Shown here one piece after another: positions 1 through 7,653 of a stretch of 27,741 nucleotides of DNA (position 1 is the first letter of the stretch; every line of letters starts with the position of its first letter). This stretch comes from an uncultured Verrucomicrobiales bacterium (GTDB lineage Bacteria > Verrucomicrobiota > Verrucomicrobiia > Verrucomicrobiales > Akkermansiaceae), in NCBI GenBank assembly GCA_937905985.1, contig CALCWC010000008.1, forward strand, positions 1 to 27,741, read 5' to 3'. The translations under genes and the position numbers were made by a program. The notes below the pieces were generated by a model. It was not told where the DNA came from and made no database searches. It worked only from the letters and a program-made list of their open reading frames with translations.

Positions 1-350
1 ACATCGACTGGCAGAACCGGCGCGTGGTGGTGCGGCCCACCACCAGCAAGACGGGAGGCGGGCGCGTGGTGCCGCTGCGCAAGGCGGACACCATCACCGT
101 GCGCACAATCCCGCGGCGTTGGAAAGAACGCTGGCATGCCCTTCGGCGCGCGGCCGGGTGGAACGACAAACACGTTTGGCAAGCAGACGCATGCCGTCAC
201 AGTTTCGCCACCTACCATGCGGCACATTTCCGCAATTTCGCGGAATTGCAGATGGAGATGGGGCATAGGGACAGCACCCTACTGCGCACCCGCTATGTGT
301 ACGCGTGCGGGAATGCCCAGGGGAATGCCGCACTCTTTTTCCGGGAATAA
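1..350 (+). CDS. Tyrosine recombinase/integrase, C-terminal part (5' end outside window)
   Basis: The reading frame is open from the left edge (first full codon at base 3) to a stop at 350, so the N-terminal domains lie outside the window. What remains is the end of a phage-integrase-type catalytic domain: ACRHSFATY (second catalytic Arg), MGH and LLRTRYV, where Tyr is the likely nucleophile. The position three before the Arg, normally His in the HxxR box, is Asp here. A related remnant lies inverted at 27435-27686 and has the same Asp. The family cuts and rejoins DNA through a 3'-phosphotyrosine link. The stop lies 7 bases from the convergent phosphoesterase stop. Whether the whole gene is intact cannot be seen. 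Confidence 0.72.
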   Translation, partial: IDWQNRRVVVRPTTSKTGGGRVVPLRKADTITVRTIPRRWKERWHALRRAAGWNDKHVWQADACRHSFATYHAAHFRNFAELQMEMGHRDSTLLRTRYVYACGNAQGNAALFFRE

Positions 351-357
351 CGTGCGG

Positions 358-1185
358 CTACTTGATGTCGATGATGCTGACCTCCGGGGGGCAGAAGAAG
401 CGGATGCCCCAGGTGGAGCCGACGCCGCGGGTGACGAAGACGTGGCGGTGGTCGCCGTAGGGGTAGGGGCCGGAAACCATGTCCGAGCGGAAGGAGATGA
501 AGTGGCGGGTGAATGGGATGCCGATCTGTCCGCCGTGCACGTGGCCGCTGAGCATCAGGTCCCAGTCGTACGCGTCCAGCAGCGCGCGGCTTTCGGGGTC
601 GTGGGAGAGCAGGAGCACGGGGTGCTCCTCCTGTCCGTCGGGCTTCATGCAGGCATCCGGGTTCTCGTCACCCTCGTTCCAATCGCCCAGCCCGATAATG
701 CGGATGGTGCTGCCGTTGGGAGCGGTCCAGTCCACAGCCTTGTTGCGTAGGATGGGCACGCCAGCGGTCTCGAAGATGCGGAGCACGGGCCCCATACGCT
801 CGTAGTCCATGTTGCCCAGAATCGCGTAGGTGGGGGCAATGGCCTTCAGCCGCCGCAGCAGGTCCATATGCTTGCGCGTGCGGTGGGTGCGCTCCTCCAG
901 CGCGATAAAGTCGCCGCCGTAGACGATGAGGTCTGGCTTGGCGGCCTCAATCATATCGATAGCCTTGTCCAGCATGTCCCTACTGTTGTGGACATCGCTG
1001 ATGAAGGCGATACGCAGGGGACCGGCGCCGGGCAGGGTATCGGCGGGCAGCTCGGTGGTGTTGCACTCCAGTCGGCTTGCACCCCACTGGCCGAAGCACT
1101 TTGTGCCATAGTAGATAACCGCAAGGGCTGCGATAATCCAAAACCAGCGGCGGCGGAAAAGGCTTTTCTGAGGATTGTTTGACAT
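358..1185 (-). CDS. Membrane-anchored metallophosphoesterase (YaeI/YkuE-like)
   Basis: This 275-residue calcineurin-like phosphoesterase has the full metal-site set: SDVH (Asp64, His66), GGD (Asp92), GNMD (Asn125), SHDP (His195) and GHVHGG (His215, His217). A basic N-terminus followed by a hydrophobic segment at about residues 13-28 suggests one membrane anchor with the catalytic domain on the far side. Members of the YaeI/YkuE group hydrolyse phosphodiesters or pyrophosphates, including lipid-linked substrates in some relatives; the substrate here is not visible. It is the last gene of the minus-strand run and is separated from the upstream aminopeptidase by an inverted hexamer repeat (1202-1284). 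No clear promoter of its own was found. Confidence 0.85.
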   Translation of the reverse strand: MSNNPQKSLFRRRWFWIIAALAVIYYGTKCFGQWGASRLECNTTELPADTLPGAGPLRIAFISDVHNSRDMLDKAIDMIEAAKPDLIVYGGDFIALEERTHRTRKHMDLLRRLKAIAPTYAILGNMDYERMGPVLRIFETAGVPILRNKAVDWTAPNGSTIRIIGLGDWNEGDENPDACMKPDGQEEHPVLLLSHDPESRALLDAYDWDLMLSGHVHGGQIGIPFTRHFISFRSDMVSGPYPYGDHRHVFVTRGVGSTWGIRFFCPPEVSIIDIK

Positions 1186-1201
1186 GGCAAGAATGAACGG
1201 G

Positions 1202-1284
1202 AATTAGGATTAAGATTAGGATTAGGAAGTGTGGAATCTGCCCACGTCGCGGAGGAAATTCTTAATCTTAATCCTAATCTTAAT
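1202..1284. repeat. Inverted hexamer-repeat pair without a gene (solo element)
   Basis: Bases 1202-1228 read as units of the ATTAGG/ATTAAG type and bases 1258-1284 as the complementary CTTAAT/CCTAAT type, with about 29 unrelated bases between. RNA from either strand could fold into a long imperfect hairpin. The same arm sequences flank the four-helix-bundle gene at 2401-2866. This copy looks like an element lacking the gene. It lies exactly between the stop of one aminopeptidase and the start of the phosphoesterase. Confidence 0.75.
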
Positions 1285-2390
1285 TACACTTCGGGATTCA
1301 GCATGCCCAGCCCCGGGTCCAGGAATATCCCGTCCTTGCGGATGAGAACATCATCGAAGTATATCTCCCCGCCGCCGTAGTCCTTGCGCTGGATGCACAC
1401 CAGATCCCAGTGGATGGCGGAGTCGTTGCCGTTGGGTGCCTCATCGTAGCACTGGCCGGGGGTGAAGTGGAAGGACCCGCCGATTTTCTCGTCGAACAGG
1501 ATATCCCGCATGGGCTGGAGGATGAACGGGTTCACGCCCAGCGCGAACTCACCGATGTAGCGCGCGCCCTCGTCCGTGTCCAGTATCTTGTTGAGCGCGT
1601 CGTCGTTTCCGTTGCAGTGGGCCTCCACAATCTTGCCGTTCTCGAAACGGAAGCGCACGCCGTCGAACGGGATGCCCTGGTAGATGCTCGGTGCGTTGTA
1701 GGCGAGCGTGCCGTTGATGGAATCGCGCACGGGCGCGGTGTACACCTCGCCGTCCGGCACGTTGCAGTCGCCCGCGCAGGGGATGGCCTTGATACCCTTG
1801 ATGGAGAAGGTCAAATCCGTGCCGGGGCCCACGATGCGCACCTTGTCGGTGGCCTCCATCATGGCCTTCAGCTTCTCCATGCCCAGCTTGAGCTTGGCGT
1901 AGTCTGCCAGGCAGCAGCGGAAATAGAAATCCTCGAACGCCTCCGTGCTCATGCCGGCGGCCTGCGCCATGCTGGGCGTGGGCCATGCCAGCACGGTCCA
2001 CTTGCGCTTGTTGCAGGTGAGGTTGCTGGCGGCCTTGAAGTGCTTGCTGATAATCTGCATGCGCTCGCCCGGTACGTCTGCGGATTCAAACGTGTTGGAG
2101 TCGGCATACATGGCGATGTGCACCTGCATGTCCTCCGCGCGCCGGAGGCGGTACTTGCCCTCCAGCTCGTATTGTTCCTCTGTGGCACCCATCTGCAGCT
2201 CCTTGTTGACGAGCGCGTGGGTGATGTCCACATGCGGGATGCCGCCGGCCTCCCTGACGGCGCGGATGAGCTCCACCACCATGGCGTCCGGGATGTCCTG
2301 CATGCGCAGGTTCACGTGTTCACCGGGCTGCACATTGACGGAGTAGCCGCAGATTTGCTTTGCGAGTTGAGTATAGCGTGGGTCCTTCAT
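1284..2390 (-). CDS. Aminopeptidase, peptidase family M29 (copy 1)
   Basis: This 368-residue protein matches the M29 (AmpS/AmpT) metallo-aminopeptidases, cytosolic dimers that remove N-terminal residues with two metal ions. Likely ligands are visible: Glu in PDGEVYTAP, Glu in RYIGEF, His in FHFTPGQCY, and His and Asp in AIHWDL. The start at 2390 (MKDPRYTQLA) lines up with the paralogue at 2871-3977 (MTDPRTTILA), and both are exactly 368 residues. The frame is open further upstream but would translate the hexamer repeat into Asn/Pro/Leu repeats, so that extension is rejected. The C-terminal half is nearly identical to copy 2, while the N-terminal half differs much more. Substrate preference is unknown. 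Confidence 0.9.
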   Translation of the reverse strand: MKDPRYTQLAKQICGYSVNVQPGEHVNLRMQDIPDAMVVELIRAVREAGGIPHVDITHALVNKELQMGATEEQYELEGKYRLRRAEDMQVHIAMYADSNTFESADVPGERMQIISKHFKAASNLTCNKRKWTVLAWPTPSMAQAAGMSTEAFEDFYFRCCLADYAKLKLGMEKLKAMMEATDKVRIVGPGTDLTFSIKGIKAIPCAGDCNVPDGEVYTAPVRDSINGTLAYNAPSIYQGIPFDGVRFRFENGKIVEAHCNGNDDALNKILDTDEGARYIGEFALGVNPFILQPMRDILFDEKIGGSFHFTPGQCYDEAPNGNDSAIHWDLVCIQRKDYGGGEIYFDDVLIRKDGIFLDPGLGMLNPEV

Positions 2391-2400
2391 GATAATTACT

Positions 2401-2434
2401 GAATTAGGATTAAGATTAAGATTAGGATTAGGAA
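2401..2434 (+). repeat. Left hexamer arm of the cassette
   Basis: The arm contains alternating ATTAGG and ATTAAG units on the plus strand, ending in a short G-rich stretch. It is complementary in type and largely in sequence to the arm at 2830-2866 and similar to the arm at 1202-1228. It lies directly upstream of the M29 copy 1 start (2390) and so falls in that gene's leader. Confidence 0.75.
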
Positions 2435-2808
2435 GGGTTGGTATTGCGGGGGTACTTGGTGTTCTTTCGGCGTGATTCTGCCGTGGCGTGGAGAATAGCG
2501 ATAAGCTGGTTAGACTCGTCAATGATTTGATCAAGCGAACCTTCTTTGACTAAGCCGACCCTTGCGATGGTGCGCAACCAGTGGCGGGATTCGGCGGCTT
2601 CGCCCTCGGCAATCTTTAGCTTGGCGATAAAATCGGCATCGGATCGCGCATGTGTGGCTTCGGCGTAGTTGGCGCCAACGGATGAAGATGAGCGAACAAG
2701 CTGCAATCCATAGCATGAGCCTACGTTCGACGCCTTGATGTGCGCGTGGAGATTTGCACACCGCACGGCAAAATCGACAAGGCGCTCCTCCATGTCTGCT
2801 CGGTTCAT
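2428..2808 (-). CDS. Four-helix-bundle protein (S23 / 23S rRNA intervening-sequence family)
   Basis: This 126-residue protein has the hallmarks of the short four-helix-bundle family related to the ORFs in 23S rRNA intervening sequences and to Avd proteins of diversity-generating retroelements: EERLVDFAVR near the N-terminus, QLVRSSSSVGANYAEA in the middle, then DFIAKLKIAEGEAAES and HWLR. It should be all-helical and cytosolic; relatives of Avd form pentamers and bind nucleic acid, but no activity is known for stand-alone members. The start could be Met at 2808 or at 2793. Its stop is supplied by the repeat arm. No reverse transcriptase is nearby, so a retroelement role is not supported. Confidence 0.85.
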   Translation of the reverse strand: MNRADMEERLVDFAVRCANLHAHIKASNVGSCYGLQLVRSSSSVGANYAEATHARSDADFIAKLKIAEGEAAESRHWLRTIARVGLVKEGSLDQIIDESNQLIAILHATAESRRKNTKYPRNTNPS

Positions 2809-2829
2809 GTTTGAAAAAGGGCTAAATTT

Positions 2830-2866
2830 CCTAATCTTAATCCTAATCCTAATCCTAATCTTAATT
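2830..2866 (-). repeat. Right hexamer arm of the cassette
   Basis: This arm has CCTAAT and CTTAAT units on the plus strand, the inverse of the arm at 2401-2434 and longer by about one unit. It fills the gap between the start of the four-helix-bundle gene and the stop of M29 copy 2 (2871). Confidence 0.75.
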
Positions 2867-2870
2867 GCGG

Positions 2871-3977
2871 TTACAGCGCAGGGTTAAGGTCGCTCAGCGC
2901 CGGATCCAGGAAAATCCCGTCCTTGCGGATGAGGACATCATCCAAATAAATCTCCCCGCCGCCGTAGTCTTTCCGCTGAATGCAGACGAGGTCCCAGTGA
3001 ATCTGCGATTTGTTGCCGTTGGGGGCCACATCGTAGCACTGGCCGGGGGTGAAGTGGAAGGAGCCGGCGATTTTCTCGTCGAACAGGATGTCCCGCATGG
3101 GTTGGAGGATGAACGGGTTCACGCCGAAGGAGAACTCGCCGATGTAGCGGGCACCTTCATCCGTGTCCAGAATCTTGTTGAGGGCGTCGTCGTTGCCGTT
3201 GCAGTGGGCCTCCACAATCTTGCCGTTCTCGAAACGGAACTTGATGCCGTCGAACGGGATGCCCTGGAACACGCTGGGGGCGGTGTAGGCCAGGGTGCCG
3301 TTGATGGAGTCGCGCACGGGTGCAGTGAACACCTCGCCGTCTGGGATGTTGAGCTTGCCGTCGCACAGGATGGCGGGGATGCCCTTGATGGAGAAGGTCA
3401 AATCCGTGCCGGGGCCCACAATATGCACGCGGTCGGTCTTCATCATCATGGCTGCCAGTTTCTCCATGGCTGTGCGCAGCTTGTCGTAATCGGCCAGGCA
3501 GCAGCGGAAATAGAAGTCCTCGAAGGCTTCCGTGCTCATGCCTGCGCTCTGGGCCATGGCGGGGTTGGGCCAGCGCAGCACGCACCAGCGGGTGTTGTTG
3601 ACGCGCTCGTTGTGGACGGGGCGCAGGTACTTCTGCGCGAGCTTCATGCGGTCTGCGGGCACGCTGGAGTTCTCGAAGCTGTTGGCTGCGCCGCGAATGG
3701 CGATGTAGGCGTCCATCTTCTGCATTTCCGCCAGCTCGATGGCGGCGATGGCGTCGTACTGCTCGTCGGTGGCACCGGCGAACATCTCACGGGTGACGCT
3801 GGTGTGGCGCAGGTTGATGTGCGGGCAGGCTCCCGCGGCACGGGCGGCGCGGATGAGCTCGATGGCGATTTCGTCCGGCGCGTCGATGACCTCAAACAAC
3901 ACATGCTCCCCGGGTTTCAGGGCGCAGGAGTGGTTGATGAGGTTGCGGGCCAGGATGGTTGTTCTGGGATCAGTCAT
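2871..3977 (-). CDS. Aminopeptidase, peptidase family M29 (copy 2)
   Basis: This is the second 368-residue M29 aminopeptidase, a paralogue of the gene at 1284-2390. The same probable metal ligands are present: Glu in PDGEVFTAP, Glu in RYIGEF, His in FHFTPGQCY, and His and Asp in QIHWDL. The N-terminal ~140 residues differ considerably from copy 1, while most of the rest is nearly identical, also at DNA level. It follows aroB by 26 bases on the same strand, so the two may be cotranscribed. The family trims N-terminal residues of peptides in the cytosol; the reason for two copies may be different peptide preferences, which is inference. Confidence 0.9.
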   Translation of the reverse strand: MTDPRTTILARNLINHSCALKPGEHVLFEVIDAPDEIAIELIRAARAAGACPHINLRHTSVTREMFAGATDEQYDAIAAIELAEMQKMDAYIAIRGAANSFENSSVPADRMKLAQKYLRPVHNERVNNTRWCVLRWPNPAMAQSAGMSTEAFEDFYFRCCLADYDKLRTAMEKLAAMMMKTDRVHIVGPGTDLTFSIKGIPAILCDGKLNIPDGEVFTAPVRDSINGTLAYTAPSVFQGIPFDGIKFRFENGKIVEAHCNGNDDALNKILDTDEGARYIGEFSFGVNPFILQPMRDILFDEKIAGSFHFTPGQCYDVAPNGNKSQIHWDLVCIQRKDYGGGEIYLDDVLIRKDGIFLDPALSDLNPAL

Positions 3978-4003
3978 GGTCTTGATTTTGGGGTGAAAGG
4001 TCT

Positions 4004-5113
4004 TTACACGGGGGATTGCAGCAGCTCCAGCGCCTCGCGCATGTCTGCCTCCGTCACGGCGTCCGACAACACGGGTTTGCCGATACCCTCCAGCAGCACC
4101 AGACGCGGCGCGCCGCCGCGGAACTTCTTGTCCGCCGCCACGCGCTCCATCACCGTCTCTGCGTTCACCTGTTCCGGCAGGGTGAGCGGCAGTCCGATGG
4201 TATGCATGGTCTCCAGCACCAGCTTCTCGTCCGATGCGGAAAGGCCGGCAAACTTGCGCGAGAGATGCAGTGCGGCGCGCATGCCCAGCGCCACGGCCTC
4301 GCCGTGCAGCAGCTCACCGTACGGCACGCTCGCCTCGATGCCGTGGCCGATGGTATGGCCGAAGTTCAGGAAGGCGCGTACGCCGCGCGTTTCATGCTCG
4401 TCCTGCTCCACGATGTTGGCCTTGACGGCGATGTTGTCGGCAATGATTTCCGGCAGGCGCTCGATGGTGCTGAGGGAGAAGCCTATGTCCATTTCGTCCG
4501 CCATCTGCATGAGCGGGAAAAGGCTCTTGGCGCGGCTGATGGCGGCGTGCTTCACCATTTCCGCCATGCCCTCGCGCCCCACACGCGATGACAGGGTGGA
4601 GAGAGTCAGCGGGTCGGCCACCACCAGTTTCGGCTGGTGGAATGCGCCCAGCAAATTCTTCCCGGCAGCTATGTTGACGGCGGTCTTGCCGCCCACGGAG
4701 CTGTCCACCTGGGCCATCACGGTGGTCGGTATCTGGATGAACGGGATACCGCGATAGTAGCTCGCGGCCAGGAAGCCCGCCAAATCTCCTGTCACGCCGC
4801 CGCCGAGCGCCACAATGAAGCTCGTGCGGTCGTGTCCGGCTTTCACCATCTCGCCCGCCAGCTTCTCCACCGTGGAGAGCGTCTTGCTCTGTTCCCCGGC
4901 GGGGAAGACGTGTGTGCTCACGCGGTATCCGGCATCGTCCAGTGCGGAAATGACTGACGCGGCATAGAGGGGGGCCACGTTGCTGTCGGTGATGATGGCG
5001 GCCTTGCCTTCCAGGCGCGCGCGCGCCACAAGGAAGCCTACGGATTTCAGCGAACCGTTGGCCACGTGTACTTCATATGATTTCTCGCCCAGGGAAAGGG
5101 GTATGTCCGGCAT
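4004..5113 (-). CDS. aroB: 3-dehydroquinate synthase
   Basis: This 369-residue enzyme converts DAHP to 3-dehydroquinate, the second step of the shikimate pathway, using NAD+ and a metal ion in the cytosol. Family signatures are clear: GGGVTGDLAGFLA for NAD binding, the IPTTVMAQVDSSVGGKT stretch, and metal ligands in HGEAVALGM and FGHTIGHGIE. Two in-frame Met codons exist (5122 and 5113). The upstream one overlaps a TATAAT box at 5121-5126, so the start at 5113 (MPDIPLSLGEKSYEV) is chosen. The frame stays open far upstream, but that part is antisense to the CAP gene. It heads the minus-strand gene run. Confidence 0.93.
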   Translation of the reverse strand: MPDIPLSLGEKSYEVHVANGSLKSVGFLVARARLEGKAAIITDSNVAPLYAASVISALDDAGYRVSTHVFPAGEQSKTLSTVEKLAGEMVKAGHDRTSFIVALGGGVTGDLAGFLAASYYRGIPFIQIPTTVMAQVDSSVGGKTAVNIAAGKNLLGAFHQPKLVVADPLTLSTLSSRVGREGMAEMVKHAAISRAKSLFPLMQMADEMDIGFSLSTIERLPEIIADNIAVKANIVEQDEHETRGVRAFLNFGHTIGHGIEASVPYGELLHGEAVALGMRAALHLSRKFAGLSASDEKLVLETMHTIGLPLTLPEQVNAETVMERVAADKKFRGGAPRLVLLEGIGKPVLSDAVTEADMREALELLQSPV

Positions 5114-5120
5114 GCCCGGC

Positions 5121-5149
5121 ATTATAAACGCCCCACCCCATGCGGGCAA
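5121..5149 (-). promoter_or_regulatory. Predicted promoter of aroB, leaderless arrangement
   Basis: On the minus strand TTGCCC (5149-5144) and TATAAT (5126-5121) are separated by 17 bases. Seven bases lie between the -10 box and the ATG at 5113, which puts the expected transcription start on or next to the start codon. Confidence 0.65.
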
Positions 5150-5193
5150 GACCTTATTGTGCATGCGGGTGCCTGCCCGTGCGCACATTCTTC

Positions 5194-5223
5194 TTGCCAA
5201 CCCGCGGGGGAATGCGGTATATT
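5194..5223 (+). promoter_or_regulatory. Predicted promoter of the CAP-domain gene
   Basis: TTGCCA (5194-5199) and TATATT (5218-5223) are spaced by 18 bases, and the ATG follows 22 bases after the -10 box. It is divergent from the aroB promoter 45 bases away, and together they fill the intergenic region. Confidence 0.5.
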
Positions 5224-5245
5224 CCGCATAAATCAAAAATCTTAC

Positions 5246-6613
5246 ATGAAAAAGCAATTTTGGATGACGTGCGCGGCCGTGGCCGTTCTCTCCTTCATGC
5301 CGCTGGCGGCGCAGGACGACACAACCACCAATCCCGCCGCAGAACCGCAGGCTATCAACCTGGCCGATGAGGCGGGTGCGGAGGCCGCCGCTGCCGCGCT
5401 GACCAAGATGGTGAAGGATTACGCGGAAAAGGATGACTACCGCGGCATGGCGGACGAGCTTCGCAAATTGCTGCAGGAAGCTTTCCCGAATGCGGTGAAG
5501 GCAGATGACGAGAAGCTGGATGATGTCAAGCTGGGCAACAAGCTCGGCACCCGCGCGCTGAACCTCTACCGCGCCCTCAGGTTGGCCATGGAGGCCCCCC
5601 AGGCGTCCGACTCCACCAAGCAGAACGCCTTCCTCAAGTGGCTCAGCACCAATTCCAAGAAACCCTTCTCCACCTTCATCGCCGGCATCACCAAGAACAA
5701 GGTGGAGCACAATGACGCCGTCAAGATGATGGCCGAGCTGCGCAAGGCCTTTGAAAACGACCCCAAGAAGGCGCTGTCGGACATCAAGGGAATCACCAAT
5801 CCCCTGGCGGGCGGCGTGAGCAAGAAGTACTACCCGCACCAGAAGAAGGAAATCGACGCCACGGTGAAGAAGATTCTCGCCCACAAGGACAAGGGTACGC
5901 CCAAGGTGCAGCAGGATGCGGTGAACATGGTCAACGTCTTCCGCTACCTCTGCGGCCTTCCTCCCACCGTCACCTATGACAAGACCTACCACGAGGAGGC
6001 CCAGCTTGCCGCGGAAACCTGCCGCAAGGCCGGAAGGATTGACCACGGACTGGGCGGCAACACCGACAAGTGCAACCTCTTCCAGGGCCAAAAGGATGTG
6101 CCCGTGGATGATGTGATTGGCTACGTTGAGGACCCCGGCGAGAACAACCGCGAGGGCCGCGGCCACCGCAGCTGGATTCTCGCTCCCGCCACCGGCAAGA
6201 CCGCGTTCGGCTCAGATGGCGGGTTCGGCGCCATGCGCACCTCTGACCACTCATGCACCGAGCCCCGCCCGGAGAACGGCCATGCCTATCCCGGCATGGG
6301 CTATTTCCCCGCGGCCTATCTGTACGGCGACGGCTGGAGCTACTACGCCCCGGAGGGCCAGACCGTGCCGGACAAGCCCAAGGTGGAGATGTGGAAGCTC
6401 TCTCGCAGCGTGGCGGAGCCCCCCACCGAATCCCAGCTCTCAAAGTCAAACTCCATCCCCATCAAGGCCGTTTTCAAGGGCTGGGGCAATTCCGTGACCT
6501 TTGAGCCGGACTACTCCAAGTTCAAGGGCAAGGGAGACAAGATTGGCGGCACCTACTGGATCCGCGTGTCTTGGGAAGGCTTCAAGATGGAATACGTGGT
6601 GGATTTGTACTAG
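5246..6613 (+). CDS. Secreted CAP-domain (SCP/PR-1-like) protein
   Basis: This 455-residue protein starts with a signal peptide (MKKQFWMTCAAVAVLSFMPLAAQ) and should be exported. Residues about 25-215 are a charged, mainly helical region without a recognised domain. A CAP domain follows at about 218-345: VNVFRYLCGLPP, a His in GRIDHGLGG (about 264) and GHRSWIL (about 304-310), which fit the conserved CAP core. A C-terminal region of about 110 residues is probably beta-rich. CAP proteins are extracellular, and functions range from lipid binding to peptidase-like roles; none can be assigned here. The start at 5246 is chosen for its signal peptide and promoter. It converges with the recombinase gene, with one base between stops. 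Confidence 0.82.
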   Translation: MKKQFWMTCAAVAVLSFMPLAAQDDTTTNPAAEPQAINLADEAGAEAAAAALTKMVKDYAEKDDYRGMADELRKLLQEAFPNAVKADDEKLDDVKLGNKLGTRALNLYRALRLAMEAPQASDSTKQNAFLKWLSTNSKKPFSTFIAGITKNKVEHNDAVKMMAELRKAFENDPKKALSDIKGITNPLAGGVSKKYYPHQKKEIDATVKKILAHKDKGTPKVQQDAVNMVNVFRYLCGLPPTVTYDKTYHEEAQLAAETCRKAGRIDHGLGGNTDKCNLFQGQKDVPVDDVIGYVEDPGENNREGRGHRSWILAPATGKTAFGSDGGFGAMRTSDHSCTEPRPENGHAYPGMGYFPAAYLYGDGWSYYAPEGQTVPDKPKVEMWKLSRSVAEPPTESQLSKSNSIPIKAVFKGWGNSVTFEPDYSKFKGKGDKIGGTYWIRVSWEGFKMEYVVDLY

Positions 6614-6614
6614 T

Positions 6615-7547
6615 TCAATCCCCCTGGTTCCAGTCTGCGCGGGGGTGTGCCCTGAGGTACGCCTCCTTGAGGCGCGCCTTGGTGACGTGGGTGTAGATTT
6701 GCGTGGTGGAGAGGGATGCGTGGCCCAGCAGCTCCTGCACGGAGCGCAGGTCCGCCCCGGCATCCAGCATGTGGGTGGCGAAAGTGTGCCGCAGCTTGTG
6801 GGGCGAGATGTGGAAGGGGATGCTGGAGATGCGCAGGTACTTGTCGAGCATGAGCTGGATGCTGCGGCCCGTCATGCGGCGGCGCAGACGGCTGATGAAC
6901 AGCGGCCCCCGCGGCTCCAGACCCGCCAGCTCACGGTATCTTTCAATGGCATCGCGCGCATAGTCGCCCACGGGAATCAGGCGCACCTTGCGGCCCTTGC
7001 CCAGCACGCGCACACAGTCAGCATCCGCCTGCAGGGCGTCCTCGTTCAGGCTCACCAGCTCGCTCAAGCGCATGCCGCATGAGTAGAACAGCTCCAGGAT
7101 GGCGGCATCCCGCAGCGGTAGCCACGCCGGGCTCTTCTTGTCCACGGGCGTGTGGAGGGGCAGGGCCAGCAGCTCCTCCATCTGGGAAATGTTGAGGTGT
7201 ACGGGCAGGCTGTGGCGCGCCTTGGGCAGGGCCAGCGTTTCCAGCGGGTTGGAAGCCAGCCCCTCGCGGCGCATGAGGTAGAGGTAGAAGGAGCGCAGGG
7301 CGGCAAAGCGCAGGCGGATGGTGGCGGGTTTGAGCTCCTGCTCCAGGGCCTCGTACAGCCAGGCCCGGAAATCCCCGGTGGCGCAGTCCTCCCACGCGGC
7401 AAAGCGTTCCCCCATCCAGCCGCGGAACTGCCCCAGCGACCGCCGGTACGCCTCCACCGTGCGCGGGGACGCGTTCTTCTCCGCCTCCATGAACGCCAGG
7501 AAGCGAACCACCACCACATCGGTCGTCTCTGTCGGGGTGTCACCCAT
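6615..7547 (-). CDS. Tyrosine recombinase of the XerC/XerD type
   Basis: This 310-residue protein has the usual Xer length and all catalytic residues: Arg160 (CGMRLSEL), Lys184 (GKGRK), His250 and Arg253 (PHKLRHTFATH), His276 (LLGHASLSTTQIY) and Tyr285. The N-terminal SAM-like core-binding domain occupies about residues 10-100. Xer recombinases resolve chromosome dimers at dif sites; whether this is XerC or XerD cannot be decided from the window. Met at 7547 is the only sensible start; the frame further upstream overlaps the protease promoter region. It is a distinct branch from the integrase pieces at the window ends, which lack the HxxR His. Confidence 0.9.
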   Translation of the reverse strand: MGDTPTETTDVVVVRFLAFMEAEKNASPRTVEAYRRSLGQFRGWMGERFAAWEDCATGDFRAWLYEALEQELKPATIRLRFAALRSFYLYLMRREGLASNPLETLALPKARHSLPVHLNISQMEELLALPLHTPVDKKSPAWLPLRDAAILELFYSCGMRLSELVSLNEDALQADADCVRVLGKGRKVRLIPVGDYARDAIERYRELAGLEPRGPLFISRLRRRMTGRSIQLMLDKYLRISSIPFHISPHKLRHTFATHMLDAGADLRSVQELLGHASLSTTQIYTHVTKARLKEAYLRAHPRADWNQGD

Positions 7548-7556
7548 TCCGTCTCC

Positions 7557-7584
7557 ATTATACCACGCCGCACGCACGGGTAAA
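7557..7584 (-). promoter_or_regulatory. Predicted promoter of the Xer recombinase gene
   Basis: On the minus strand TTTACC (7584-7579) and a perfect TATAAT (7562-7557) are spaced by 16 bases. Only nine bases separate the -10 box from the ATG at 7547, so the leader would be at most about two bases. Confidence 0.5.
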
Positions 7585-7653
7585 CCGTAAATCGTATGTG
7601 TCTCAATAACAACTATTCCGGTGCATGATTGCCGTTGCCCCATAGCTGCATGC

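Larger units (their letters stand above)
2401..2866 (-). mobile_element. IVS-like cassette: four-helix-bundle gene between inverted hexamer arms
   Basis: The left arm (2401-2434) is built of ATTAGG/ATTAAG units and the right arm (2830-2866) of the complementary CCTAAT/CTTAAT units; they enclose one four-helix-bundle gene. The stop codon of that gene (2428-2430) lies inside the left arm. The whole unit sits between two tandem aminopeptidase paralogues. This layout resembles rRNA intervening sequences, where a complementary stem encloses an S23-family gene, but here it is outside rRNA. Calling it mobile is an inference from the repeated arms at 1202-1284; no transposase is encoded. Confidence 0.55.

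Noticed and set aside
2391..2534. N-terminal extension of M29 copy 1
   Set aside because: The frame is open, but it translates the hexamer arm into Asn/Pro/Leu repeats and overlaps the four-helix-bundle gene; the paralogue begins at the equivalent of 2390.
2428..2808. Avd of a diversity-generating retroelement
   Set aside because: The four-helix-bundle fold is shared with Avd, but there is no reverse transcriptase, template repeat or variable repeat in the window.
1202..2866. CRISPR array or telomere-like array
   Set aside because: The hexamers are short, occur as inverted pairs and have no regular spacers, and no cas genes are present.
5114..6166. Long open extension upstream of aroB
   Set aside because: It is antisense to the CAP gene and beyond the length of the family; the Met at 5122 overlaps the TATAAT box.
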